Source of the DNA: Ehretia macrophylla
Lineage: Eukaryota; Streptophyta; Magnoliopsida; Boraginales; Ehretiaceae
Assembly: GCA_037974665.1 (NCBI GenBank)
Contig: CM075765.1
Coordinates: 60,972,247 to 61,036,246 of the forward strand
Reading direction: 5' to 3'
DNA length: 64,000 bases
Below are positions 45,689 through 57,306 of this stretch, piece by piece; the stretch's first letter is position 1; each line of letters opens with the position of its first letter. The notes under the pieces were generated by a model. The model was not told where the DNA came from, made no database searches, and saw nothing but the letters and a program-made list of their open reading frames with translations. The position numbers and the translations under genes are program-made.

Positions 45689-48600
45689 TGTGCCATGCAT
45701 TGAATTACGTGCATTCATTTAGGTTGCGTGTATTTACTTGGAAAATGTGCGTTCGTCTCGTAGTTCGTGTCCTACCTCGTAGTGCATGCCCTAAACCTAG
45801 GAAAGCGTGCACTCACGCTAAACAAGAAAGCATCTTACACGAAGCACTAGGTCATTAATTAATCCTACAAAATCCACTAACTATTATTAAATTACTAATT
45901 CAACCCACTAGAAGACAAAATCTCACAAAAAGCTAGACATTCCTTATTCTTTATTTTTTTATTCTTTTTGCACTTTCAACACACAATTAAATAATGCTCA
46001 AAATGACAAAAAAAATCAGATTTTTGATGCCTTGCCCGACCACTTTGAGAGCCTTGTGCTTGCTTTGCATAATTCAAATCTCATTCCCAACATTTTATGA
46101 CATTCTATGACACAAATGCATTAAAAAATTGCTTAAAACCTCCTCAAACTCCACCATTCTCGACATTGCCCCCTTGCCCATGCTAAACACTTCAAAATTC
46201 AAGCATCTTGAAGACACAAATCTGAAAATTGCAAGCCCCTAGGCCGACAATGCTCCTTTGCCCATCAAAACTCTTATTTTTCTTCATTTCTCATTTCTTT
46301 TCATTTTTCTCTCTCTCCCTCTCATTATTCTCTCTCACTCTCGGTTTTGGCTGAGTTTCTTCATCCCTTAGCTCACCTTCATCATCCTATGGTGCATCAA
46401 GACAAACAACAAGCAAAGGAACTCAACCAAGCTAGCTAAGTTGCAAGAATCACACATGCAAGCCCTTTGAGTCACCATTTCGGCCTTGGTGAGTTTGCTA
46501 GCTTCCATTTCTTTTCTTCTTGTACTAACCACATGCATGTACTAAGAGCTTGGTCACTAAGTTAGGAAAAATAGAGAAAATGAAGTTGGAATCTCGGCTA
46601 AGCAAAGAAGAAGAAGAAATTTGTGCTTCAACAAGTTCTGTGCATCTTCTTGTTGATTTGCTAAGGTGAGGGCTAAAACCTTTCGAAAATCCTTCAAAAA
46701 TCCACATGCATGCTTATAAATGTATGTATTTGCTTCTGTACTTGAGTTATATGTTCGTTCATAAGCTTTTACAACCATGCATGGCAAGATTTTGGCTTGA
46801 AGATGATGATAGGTGAAATCGGATTGTGTGACAGCTCTCTGACCTGTTGTTTCGAGGTGCGTTTGGCTAGGAAAATGATGTTTTAAATGCATGAAAATTG
46901 TTAGGTGACTAGTTTTTCCAGTTTTGAACATTTTTCAAAGAAATAGGCCAAAGCTAATTACGACTCTAAAGTCCTCAAAATGGCAAATCATTAAAATGTG
47001 TCCAAATCTGGAAATCTGGAAAAATGAAGCAGGTTTTGGCAGATGCACTGACCTTGTAGAACGAACCTGATTTTACTTAGTAAATGATGTCCAAAATGCA
47101 TGAAATTTGGTACACGGCTAGGTTTTTCCGTTCTAGACATTTTTGTCACAAATGGACTAAGGCTAAATCGGACCCTAAGGACCTCAAAAATGACAATTAT
47201 TGAAATGTGTGCAAATCTGGAAAGTTTTGTGCAATCCCACTGTTTTGGCTATAACTATTGATCTCGAACTCCAAATGATGCAAGGTTTGTTTCTGATTTT
47301 AGTTAACTTCTTAAGATTTAATTTTACATCTTATTCACTGGAATTGGATATTGATTGCTTGACTCAATGATTGTGAGAATACAGCCTATTGTAGTGAGGG
47401 TTTCACCTAGTTATATGCTTAGAAAATTTGTTGTACCTTCTCTTGTGGTATTAATTGCTTTGGATTGTGGCACTAGGATGTTGTGTGGACTGTTTTGAGT
47501 TCTTGGGGATGTTTGGATTAATTGATGCTTGTCTTGAGATTGATTTTGAGTTGACTTGGGGCTTAATTGCACGGGTAAGCACGAAATGGGAACCCTAATG
47601 ACTAGGCGAACTTGCCAAGTGTGGGACCGTTGAAGATTGAGTGTAATTATATGTTTAGTAGGCTGCCCGTAGTTGCCTTATAGCCCTAAATGTGATATTG
47701 ATTCGTTGCATGTTGACAAATAGGCCTTTCTTGCATCCGAGCCCACGTAGATGTTGTTGCATGTTGAATAATCTTAATATTTGATTACGTGGACTTTGAA
47801 ATGAGTTATATGATTTGATTCCCATGTGTTACATGGTTGCCCATTTAATGTTCATATAACTCCATATGCTTTCAAGTGAAATTACTTGTCTATTCGTGTC
47901 TCGCTTGTTTACTTGTCAATGTGCAATATTATGACTGTCCGGAGGCAACCTACTTTGTTGTCCTCCTAATGTGATATATTAAATGCCATAAATGTGCATT
48001 GCATACAAGGTTGCAACCTTTCAGTCTGGCGTGGTAGCGATCACGCACATCGGGCGGCATCGGGCTTGCTGGTGCACCCGTGACTACCACTGTCCAATTC
48101 CCTCTCTCGCTTGGGGGCTAGACTTCCTCGGAGAGTTGGGTCATAGGATTTCGGGGTACATCCGGAGTACACCTACTTGGAGTGTTAAGGGGATGATTTG
48201 AAGTCGGCCGCAACCACTGAGAGCAAAAGCTCACCATATCCTTTTCTATATGTATAAGTACTCTCGCTTGGTTCCTGAAGAACCTCGAGGAAGAAAGACT
48301 GGTAATTGTGTTCCTTTACCTTATATTATTGTTATGTACTTAATTGTATTATATTCATGCTTGCAAAAGGATTTTCATAAGTTGAACCGGAAAATGAGTT
48401 TCAAAACCTATTTCTCGTTTCCCATCACTGAGTTCATAATGACTCACCCTCTTTTATCATCTCAGGTGAAGAAGATCAAGAACAGGTACCTGAGGACGAT
48501 GTGCCTAACGATGATTCCTTGGAGTGATTGCCTGTCCTATGTGCCTTGCGTGATTATGGCTATTTGTGTAATGTAAAAGACCCCCATTGTAATTTGGGGT

Positions 48601-49113
48601 CTAATTTTGGTTTGTACTGATGTTAACTAGACAGACACTAGACGCTACTATGGCAATTTGCTATTATTACTACTAGTACCTATAATAGGATTCTGAAGCA
48701 TTAGGTAAGGGCTAAGTAAAATGAACCAACCAAATCTTAAGCAGGTACTCGCTATTAAGCTAAGATCAACAAGTACTTTTGTAACGAGGATTAACAAACG
48801 AATGAGAGATAGTATCATGCTAGGTTATTAATCAAGTGAGTCATCAAGACAACCAATAGGCATATCAACTGATGATAAATAGAAATCTTAGTTGAAAATG
48901 AATTTGAGATGGTAAATTTTGAGGCATTTAGAGAATTAGATCAAACCAAAGAACCCAATTACAACCGTTATGCTGCCAGTTTTTCGAAAAATTTTGGAGT
49001 TTAGGCCAAAATGTTAAGTGTTAAATCTTCATGAACGGTTAAGTACGAGACGTGACTTGAATGTTTAGATTAAACCCTAGTCTAACCTTTATACGCCGGG
49101 TTGGGGCGTGACA
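45689..49113 (+). repeat. RT6 5' LTR, start truncated
   Basis: It aligns with 52337-55739 of the 3' LTR and ends GGGTTGGGGCGTGACA. The donor-like CTAAG|GTGAGGG has its intron side starting at 46666 and the acceptor-like ATCATCTCAG ends at 48465. Confidence 0.9.
47941..48446 (+). other. Three-stem-loop module in RT6 5' LTR
   Basis: H1 is at 47941-47966 (GGAGGCAAC and GTTGTCCTCC with one bulge, loop CTACTTT), H2 at 48153-48173 and H3 at 48429-48446. Confidence 0.7.
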
Positions 49114-49168
49114 CCTTATATTAGAATGGTATCAGAGCTTACCTTATATTAGAATGGTATCAGAGCTT
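49113..49168 (+). repeat. Tandem duplication of the RT6 primer site
   Basis: A 28-bp segment holding the LTR edge base and TGGTATCAGAGC occurs twice in direct repeat (49113-49140, 49141-49168). Primer sites are thus at 49127-49138 and 49155-49166. RT5 has only one. Confidence 0.9.
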
Positions 49169-49562
49169 AGTTTACTAACTAGACGTTAGTCGGGTTCAAC
49201 TCTTGGACCATGGGTAGAAGCCTTAAGGTAATTATGATGTCTTATTTATATGTGTTAATGTGTGCTAATGTGCTTTAATTGCTTTGAGCATTGAATATTA
49301 TGTGCTTTTGTGAAGAATATGTTTTAGGTGCTCAACATGCCTATGTGATTCAAGTGCACCGTATGCTTTAAGTGTTTATTATGTTACAATGGTTTCTTGT
49401 ATGCTAGGCTGTATACTAGTTGTTAATGTTTTATTATACAATTCCATGCATTAAGATATGGTTGTTTCTATGTGGTATGATTATATAAGTACACATTTGC
49501 TTCTGGTGTAACATAATTGTATATATAAATACATATCATATCATGGGGCTACCTCTTTTAGA
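49169..49562 (+). other. RT6 untranslated leader
   Basis: There is no coding. It contains a TATATATAAATA tract near 49528-49540, about 25-35 bases before the gag ATG, as in RT5. Confidence 0.5.
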
Positions 49563-50396
49563 ATGGTCAGAAGAGTTCTTGGAAGTAGATGGAGACTTCG
49601 AAGGAATGAGCTCGTGACCTTCAAACAAGGGGATTTGACGGTTGCACAGTATGAAACCCGATTGAATCAACTGTCCCAGTATGCTCCTGAAATGGTACAT
49701 ACTACTGAGAAAAAGATCCAGATATTTATTCGAGGGCTGAGATCCGAGATTCAAAATAGCTTGGCTCATTTTCAGTTTCTCACCTATGGTGAAGTTCTTT
49801 TCAAGGCAATAAAAGCTGAGAGAGGAAAGAGTCGGGAAGTGGCAGGGTCGAGTCAACGGAGTCAAGTTCAGAGCCCGGAGGGGCTACTTGTTGAGAAAGT
49901 TTGCCAGGGTAGTTTAGTTATTCCTGTAGCTCGAGGCCCTTATGGAGGTGTTACTACTACTCTGAACCCATGTTGTACTAATTGTGCACGTAGAGGTCAT
50001 CAGGAGATTGACTGTTGGAGGAAAACAGGAAGGTGTAACGGTTGCGGTAGCAATCAACATAAGGTCAAGGATTGCCCAAAACGACAGAGGGTACAAGGGC
50101 AGGCTACGGGAGGGAGTACCCAGGGTCAGGGCCAGAATTCAGGGAAGACAGCTACTAACAGATTATAGTCGGGTACCACAGTCAACAAATTTAGTCATGG
50201 CACATCGAGAGGCACGGTTAACCCCCATCCTGTTACATGTAGCTATTGCAACAAGAGGGGGCACATAGAAGCCCAATGTTGGAAGAGGTCTGGTAGATGC
50301 AAAGGATGTGGGAGTGATCAACATCGCGTCAAGAATTGTCCAAAGTGGCAAAAGAATCGTGTCCAGATTGCAAACAGTAAACACGGTTGTAGGTAA
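49563..50396 (+). pseudogene. RT6 gag pseudogene (one TAG stop)
   Basis: It starts MVRRVLGS and covers the same short gag core as RT5 (RNELVTFKQGDLTVAQYETR). Four CCHC knuckles are encoded: CTNCARRGHQEIDC, CNGCGSNQHKVKDC, then after the stop CSYCNKRGHIEAQC and CKGCGSDQHRVKNC. The frame is broken by a single TAG at 50166-50168, where RT5 has CAG, and resumes in the same frame to a TAA at 50394-50396. The duplicated knuckle pair is therefore a family feature. The first 201 codons could still make a two-knuckle protein. Confidence 0.85.
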
Positions 50397-52063
50397 ACTT
50401 ACCTATTAAACCTATAGGAAAAATATTACTTGACCTCATTATTATCCATCCTTTATGTGCACTTCTTTGGAAACAACGTATTGTCATGCAAGTAAAGAGG
50501 TCGCTTTATATAACGGAAGTAAAACACGGACATGATGATTTATAGTAAACCCTTGGACGTAAGGTCAACGAGTCTTGATGCTCATAGCTAATTGAACATG
50601 TAAATGAGGAGAGTAAGATTCCATATAGTTGAGATAGAGATGAATTAGAGTTATGATGACCCAAGAGACTGTTGTTAGACAACCGTATTTAAGTGCACCA
50701 TTTCACGTCTAGGAACTAGCGGTTGGTAGGCTTCGAATCGTGGTCGTTGATTAAAGGGTGAATCTTGTAGTGATAGTTAAATAAGTGGTTGATTACTTTT
50801 GAAGTTCTATTAGGTTATGAATGAAGGATACCTCGTGGTCATAATTCTTATGTTGATACAACCTTGAAGTTATCCCGTGTAAGTATCTTATAAGCTAGAT
50901 CATTTTGATACCCATTTATAGTCCTAGGATTGTTGTTGTACGACCGGTAACCTAGTAGAGAATTGATATCACTTACATGACTATGAACCCAGCTTAGTAA
51001 CATTAATGTTGGAGATATATTGGCGGGCATTAAGTGTTCGAAGGAATGGCTAGATCACTAAGGGAGTAGGACCATTGTTCTTCTTAAGTATGACGTAACC
51101 TTGGATTGAGATGAGTGGAATCTATTTGAGGTTGAAACTATTCGCCTTATGAGCCTTGGTTAAGATTAAAGGAAATTCCGAAGCTTCGTGACTTGAAGAT
51201 AGAGATTTGAATAAGGAAATAAGTTGTGGATCACAAGTTGATGAATTTACTTGTAAGAGTTGAACTAGTACAACATGATCGGTTTGCCCATGCAATTTCA
51301 ATGGCATTTTGTTGGTGGTACCTAATAAACCTTAGAGTTTGAGTTTAACGAATCTCAACGGTCTTTCTCCTTGATTACGAGCATAAAGGTTAACGGAACT
51401 GGGGAAGAATGTTAGTGAATAGGAGCCTGTAACCGGGAGACTAGTCATTAGAACACTTGCTAATCTAATGTACCTACGAGATAAGGACTATGATACTATT
51501 GATGGATGACGATTTGAGATGGATTAGTTGTTTGGTAAGTTCTTTGTGAAGATAGGGTCATATTATGGAAATGATCCATAACTCGTTTATATCCTACGTG
51601 TTAACATTTTGGAAGCTAGTTGATAGGATATGTAAATTGGATATAGACTTATCATCCTGAAATTAGTGTATGTTATCATAGGATCATGGTGTTATTGTGA
51701 TATTCCTTTTGAGGTATGAATGCAAGATTGACACAACATAAGTCATGATTTTGGAGTTATAGTTATATTGTTAGAATACCGTTGCAGCTTTGATGACTAT
51801 GTTTGGAGATTCTAACCTTAGTTAATGAACTTGACCTTAAAATCAAATGGAGAATAGAGTTGTTCAAAGGAAAGAACTGTAAATGTAGAGGTCACACCGA
51901 ATTAAATGATTAGAGAAACGTAGGAAGTGAATTGGTTGTGGTAAGAGATCAGCAAACATGGGACGAAACGGAGTAGGAAGAATAACAAGGGTCAGAATCT
52001 GTCTAAATGACCTCAATAGGCAAGAATGAATTTTGGGACAAAATTATTTTAAGGAGGGGAGGA
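50397..52063 (+). other. RT6 internal region downstream of gag, non-coding, ending in polypurine tract
   Basis: About 1.7 kb with no pol motifs and no long frame. It ends AATTATTTTAAGGAGGGGAGGA just before the 3' LTR. It is homologous to the RT5 internal region. Confidence 0.75.
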
Positions 52064-55000
52064 TGTGAGGCCCGACCCCTAATAACGTGTGTTACCTTGA
52101 TTTACGTGCCATAGACCCCTAATTATATGACCGACCTTGGATTACGTGTCATGTCTTGGTTTTCATGCATACCTCGTCATATGTGCCTTGACCTAGAATA
52201 GGATGCCCTAATCCCCGACTGACATGCGATACCTAGATATACGAGCCCTGACCTCGATTTACGTGCGATACCTCATTTTGTGTGCCCTAATCTAGATTTG
52301 TGTGTCTTGACTTAGGTTTAAGAATTGTGTTCGTTTTGTGTACCATGCATTGAACTATGTGCATTCATTTAGGGTTGCGTGCATTTACTTGGAAAATATG
52401 CATTCGTCTCGTAGTTCGTGTCCTACCTCATAGTGTGTGCCCTAAACCTAAGAAAGCGTGCCCACAAACTAAACAAGAAAGCATCTTACACAAAACACTA
52501 GGTCATTAATTAATCCTATAAAATCCAGTAACTATTATTAAATTACTAATTCAACCCACTAGAAGATAAAATCTCACAAAAAGCTAGACATTCCTTATTC
52601 TTTATTCTTTATTCTTTTTGCACTTTCAACACACAATTAAATAATGCTCAAAGATGACAAAAAAAAAATCAGTTTTTTGATGCCTTGGCCGACCACTTTG
52701 AGAGCCTTGTGCTTGCTTTGCATAATTCAAATCTCATTCCCAACATTTTATGACATTCTATGACACAAATGCATTAAAAAAATTGCTTAAAACCTCCTCA
52801 AACTCCACCATTTTCGACATTGCCCCCTTGCCCATGCTAAACACTTCAAAATTTAAGCATCTTGAAGACACAAATCTGAAAATTGCAAGCCCCTAGGCCG
52901 ACAATGCTCATTTGCCCATCAAAATTCTTATTTTTCTTCATTTCTCTCATTTCTTTTCATTTTTCTCTCTCTCCCTCTCATTCTTCTCTCTCAATATCGG
53001 TTTTGGCTGAGTTTTTCATCCCTTAGCTCATCTTCATCATCCTATGGTGTATCAAGACAAACAACAAGCAAAGGAACTCAATCAAGCTAGCTAAGTTGCA
53101 AGAATCACACATGCAAGCCCTTTGAGTCACCATTTCGGCCTTGGTGAGTTTGCTAGCTTCCATTTCTTTTCTTCTTGTTCTAACCACATGCATGTACTAA
53201 GAGCTTGGTCACTAAGCTAGGAAAAATGGAGAAAATCAAGTTGGAATCTCGGCTAAGCAAAGAAGAAGAAGAAATTTGTGCTTCAACAAGTTCTGTGCAT
53301 CTTCTTGTTGATTTGCTAAGGTGAGGGCTAAAACCTTTTGAAAATCATTCAAAAATCCACATGCATGCTTATAAATGTATGTATTTGCTTCTGTACTTGA
53401 GTTATATGTTCGTTCATAAGCTTTTACAACCATGCATGGCAAGATTTTGGCTTGAAGATGATGATAGGTGAAATCGGATTGTGTGACAGCTCTCTAACCT
53501 ATTGTTTCGAGGTAAGTTTGCCTAGGAAAATGATGTTGAAAATGTATGAAAATTGGTAGGTGACTAGTTTTTCCAGTTTTGAAAATTTTTCACAGAAATA
53601 GGCCAAAGCTAATTTCGACTATAAAGTCCTGAAAAAGGCAAATCATTAAAATGTGTCCAAATCTGTAAATCTGGAAAAATGAAGCAGGTTTTGGCAGATG
53701 CACTGACCTTGTAGAACGGACGAGATTTGACTTAGTAAATGATGTCCAAAATGCATGAAATTTGTTGTACTACTAGGTTTTTCATTTCTGGACATTTTTG
53801 TCATAAATGGACTAAGGCTAAATCTAACCCTAAGGACCTCAAAAATGACATTTATTGAAATATGTACAAATCTGGACAGTTTTGTGCAATCCCACTGTTT
53901 TGGCTATAACTATTGATCTCGAACTCCAAATGATGCTTGACTCAATGATTGTGAGAAAACAGCCTATTGCAGTTAGGGTTTCACTTACTTATATGCTTAG
54001 AAATTTGTTGTAACTTCTCTTGTGGTATTAATTGCTTTGGATTGTGGCATTGGGATGTTGTGTGGACTGTTTTGAGTTCTTGGGGATGTTTGGATTAATT
54101 GATGGTTGGCTTGAGATTGATTTTGAGTTGACTTAGGGCTTAATTGAACGGGTAAGCACGAAATGGAAACCCTAGTAACTAGGCGAACTTGCTAAGTGTT
54201 GAACCTTTGAATATTGAGTGTAATTATATGTTTAGTAGGCTGCTCGCAGTTGCCTTATAGCCCTAAATGTGATATTGATTCGTTGCATGTTGACAAATAG
54301 GCCTTCCTTGCATCCGAGCACACATAGCTGTTGTTGCATGTTGAATAATCTTAATATTTGATTACGTGGACTTTGAAATGAGTTATATGATTTGATTTAC
54401 ATGTGTTACATGGCTGCCCGTTTAATGTTCATATAACTCCATATGCTTTCAAGTGAAATTACTTGTCTATTCGTGCCTCGCTTGTTTACTTGTCAATGTG
54501 CAATCTTATGACTGTCCGGAGTCAACCTACTTTGTTGTCCTCCTAATGTGATATATTAAATGTCATAAATGTGCATTGCATACATGGTTGCAACCTTTCT
54601 GTCTGGCGTGGTAGCGATCACGCACACCGGGTGGCATCGGGCTTACCGGTGCACCCGTGACTACTACTGTCCAATTCCCTCTCTCGCTTGGGGGCTAGAC
54701 TTCCTCGGAGAGTTGGGTCGTAGGATTTCGGGGTACATCCGGAGTACACCCACTTGGCGTGTTAAGGGGATGATTTGAAGTCGGCCGCAACCACTGACAG
54801 CAAAAGCTCCCCGTATCCTTTTTCTATATGTATAAGTACTCTCGCTTGGTTCCTGGAGAACCTCAGGGAGGAAAGACTGGTAATTGTGTTCCTTTACCTT
54901 ATATTATTGTTATGTACTTAATTGTATTATATTCATGCTTGTAAAAGGGTTTTCATAAGATTGAACCGAAAAATGAGTTTCAAAACCTATTTCTCGTTCC

Positions 55001-55739
55001 CCCTCGCTGAGTTCATAAGGACTCACCCTCTTTTATCATCTCAGGTGAAGAAGATAAAAAACAGGTACCTGAGGACGATATGCCTAACGATGATTCCTTG
55101 GAGTGATTGCATGTCCTATGTGCCTTGCGTGATTATGGCTATTTGTGAACTATGCTACTTGAAGACTATTTCTTTTTTATGTTGCTTGATGTGTAATGTA
55201 AAAGACTCCCGTTGTAATTTGGGGTCTAATTTTGGTTTGTACTGATGTTAACTAGACAGACACTAGACGCTACTATGGTCATTTTGCTATTATTACTGCT
55301 AGTATCTATAATAGGATTATGAAGCATTAGGTAAGGGCTAAGTAAAATGAACCAACCAAATCTTAAGCAGGTACTCGCTATTAAGCTAAGATCAACAGGT
55401 ACTTTTGTAACGAGGATTAACAAACGAACAAGACATAGTATCATGCTAGGTTATTAATTAAATGAGACATCAAGACAACCAGTAGGCATTTCAATTGATG
55501 ATAAATAGTAATCTTAGTTCAAAATGAATTTGAGATGGTAAATTTTGAGGCGTTTAGAGAATTAGATCAAACCAAAGAGCCCAATTACAACCGTTATGCT
55601 ACCGGTTTTCCAAAAATTTTTGGAGTTTAGGCCAAAACGTTAAGTGTTAAATCTTCATGAATGGTTATGTACGAGACGTGACTTGAATGTTTAGATCACA
55701 CCCTAGTCTAACCTTTATAGGCCGGGTTGGGGCGTGACA
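52064..55739 (+). repeat. RT6 3' LTR
   Basis: It is 3676 bp from TGTGAGGCCCGACCC to GGGTTGGGGCGTGACA and is the only complete plus-strand LTR of this family here. The donor-like AAG|GTGAGGG has its intron side starting at 53321. The acceptor-like TTTATCATCTCAG ends at 55044. The U3 start (52080-52450) holds minisatellite-like repeats around TTTACGTGCC and CTTGACCTAGA. Confidence 0.92.
54518..55025 (+). other. Three-stem-loop module in RT6 3' LTR
   Basis: H1 is at 54518-54543, H2 at 54730-54750 (GGGGTAC and GTACACC) and H3 at 55008-55025 (TGAGTTC/GGACTCA, loop ATAA), ending 19 nt before the acceptor-like CAG. Confidence 0.7.
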
Positions 55740-55853
55740 CAGCCCATCTGCGAAGTGAAGTTGTCTACCACAAGATTGCGTGGGACTTGAGTAAAGAAAT
55801 GTGATTGATGAAGCATCTTGGCATGGGTGAAACTGGGAAAAAAGATGAAAAGT

Positions 55854-55947
55854 GGGGTCACCCATTCCAGTACTACTCCTGCCTAAGCACGCTTAACTTC
55901 GGAGTTCTGATGGGATCCGGTGCATTAGTGCTAGTATGATCGCACCC
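55854..55947 (-). pseudogene. 5S rRNA gene copy 17, missing the RNA 3' end
   Basis: 94 bp. The 25 bases encoding the RNA 3' terminus are absent, so the terminal stem cannot form. The box A region has changes (CTGCCTAAGC). The same truncation is seen in the remnant at 28972. Confidence 0.9.
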
Positions 55948-56365
55948 AACATGTCGAGGGTGCAACGCCCTTATGTGTTGACGGTTCACAATTTCAGCCC
56001 AAACAGACAACCCATTCAAAATGCTCAATGGGCTTATCAACAACCCATCTGCCTCAACAACACAGCATCCTCGCAAGACTTGATAACAATGCATAGTAGG
56101 GCCCTCTAATGTCCCGCAAGTTAGATTGTCTGATTTTTAGCAGCTCCGGACGAATGACCCGTGATGAAAAAAATAGCATAAAAAGAAGAAAAGTGGCCCA
56201 AAACTGATGAAAATGTTCAATTTTTTGTTCCAAAAATAGGTACAGTCTAGCAGGCTTGTTGCCCCCGTCGTAGAACTACCGGAGAGCTTTCCAACGATAT
56301 ACTGTGCGCTGCATAACTCCTTACAGATTAAAGGTTATGGGCACCGGAGCGACGGAGATAGGAGG

Positions 56366-56387
56366 AGTCTAGCAGGCTTGTTGCCCC
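56366..56387. repeat. 22-bp templated insertion in 5S spacer
   Basis: The 22 bases at 56244-56265 (beginning AGTCTAGCAGG) recur here in place of the normal CAGGTCACAGG segment. This looks like a repair scar copied from nearby. Confidence 0.7.
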
Positions 56388-56520
56388 ACAATCTCGGTTT
56401 GCGGGCCCAGCCATCTGTGAATTGAAGTTGTCTCACCCAAGATGCCGTGGGACTCGAGAAAAAAAGTGTGACGGATGAAGTATCTTGGCATGGCTAAACG
56501 AGGCAAAAAAGATTAAAAGG

Positions 56521-56639
56521 GGGGTGCAACATAAGGACTTTACAGGGGGTTACCCATCCTTGTACTATTCCCGCCCAAGCACACTTAACTTCGGAGTTCT
56601 GATCGAATCCGATGCATTAGTGCTGGTATGATCATACAC
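56521..56639 (-). rRNA. 5S rRNA gene copy 18 (diverged)
   Basis: 119 bp, about 15 differences, including the start region (ATCATACAC). Confidence 0.84.
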
Positions 56640-57187
56640 ATCATGTTGAGCATGCCAAACCCTTATGTGTTGACAGTTCACATTCCCAGCCCAGAGAGAC
56701 GACCCATTCAAAAGGCCCAATGGGCTTATGGACAACCCATCTGCTTCAATAATACAACATCCTCGCAAGATGAGATATCAACGCATAGTAGGCCCCTTTA
56801 TTGTCTGATGAGTTAAGTTGTTGGCCTTTTCAAGGCTCAAGACGAATGACCCGGGATAAAAAAAAAGCATAAAAAGAAGAAAAGTGACCAAAAACTGATG
56901 AAAATGTTCAATTATTGGTTTTGAAAATAGGCGCAGCCGAGTAGGCTTGCTGCCCGTGCCGTAGAGCTTTCCAATAGTATACTGTGGGCGCATAACTCCT
57001 TACGAATCAAAAGTTATAGGTACCGGATCGACGGAGACTAGGTCACAGGCCCCATGACATCGGTTTACAGGCCCAACTCATCCTCGAAATGAAGTTGTCT
57101 ATGACAAGATGCCGTAGGACTCAAGAAAATAAATGTGACGGATGAAACATCTTGGCATGGCTAAACGGGGAAAAAAAGATGAAAAGA

Positions 57188-57306
57188 GGAGTGTCACACA
57201 AGAACCTCCCAAGGGGTCATCCATCCTTGTACTACTCTCGCCCAAACACGTTTAACTTTGGAGTTCTTATGGTGTCCGGTGCATTAGTGATGGTATATTC
57301 GCATCC
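57188..57306 (-). rRNA. 5S rRNA gene copy 19 (most diverged)
   Basis: 119 bp, about 19 differences, six of them in the first 20 bases. It shares several with copy 5. Unlikely to be functional. Confidence 0.8.

Larger units (their letters stand above)
45689..55739 (+). mobile_element. RT6: gag-only LTR retrotransposon, 5' LTR slightly truncated
   Basis: The order is 5' LTR (45689-49113), duplicated primer site, gag pseudogene (49563-50396), non-coding internal region, polypurine tract (52051-52063) and 3' LTR (52064-55739). It is the same family as RT5 but on the plus strand. About 275 bases are missing from the start of the 5' LTR at the RT5 junction. It has no pol. The right flank (CAGCC) is 5S spacer and has no copy at the left. 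Confidence 0.9.

Noticed and set aside
46305-53000. CT-rich stretches (46305-46345, 52955-52995) in the RT6 LTRs as microsatellites of interest
   Set aside because: They are short and impure and are present at the same place in both LTRs as part of the leader. The reverse complement is in RT5.
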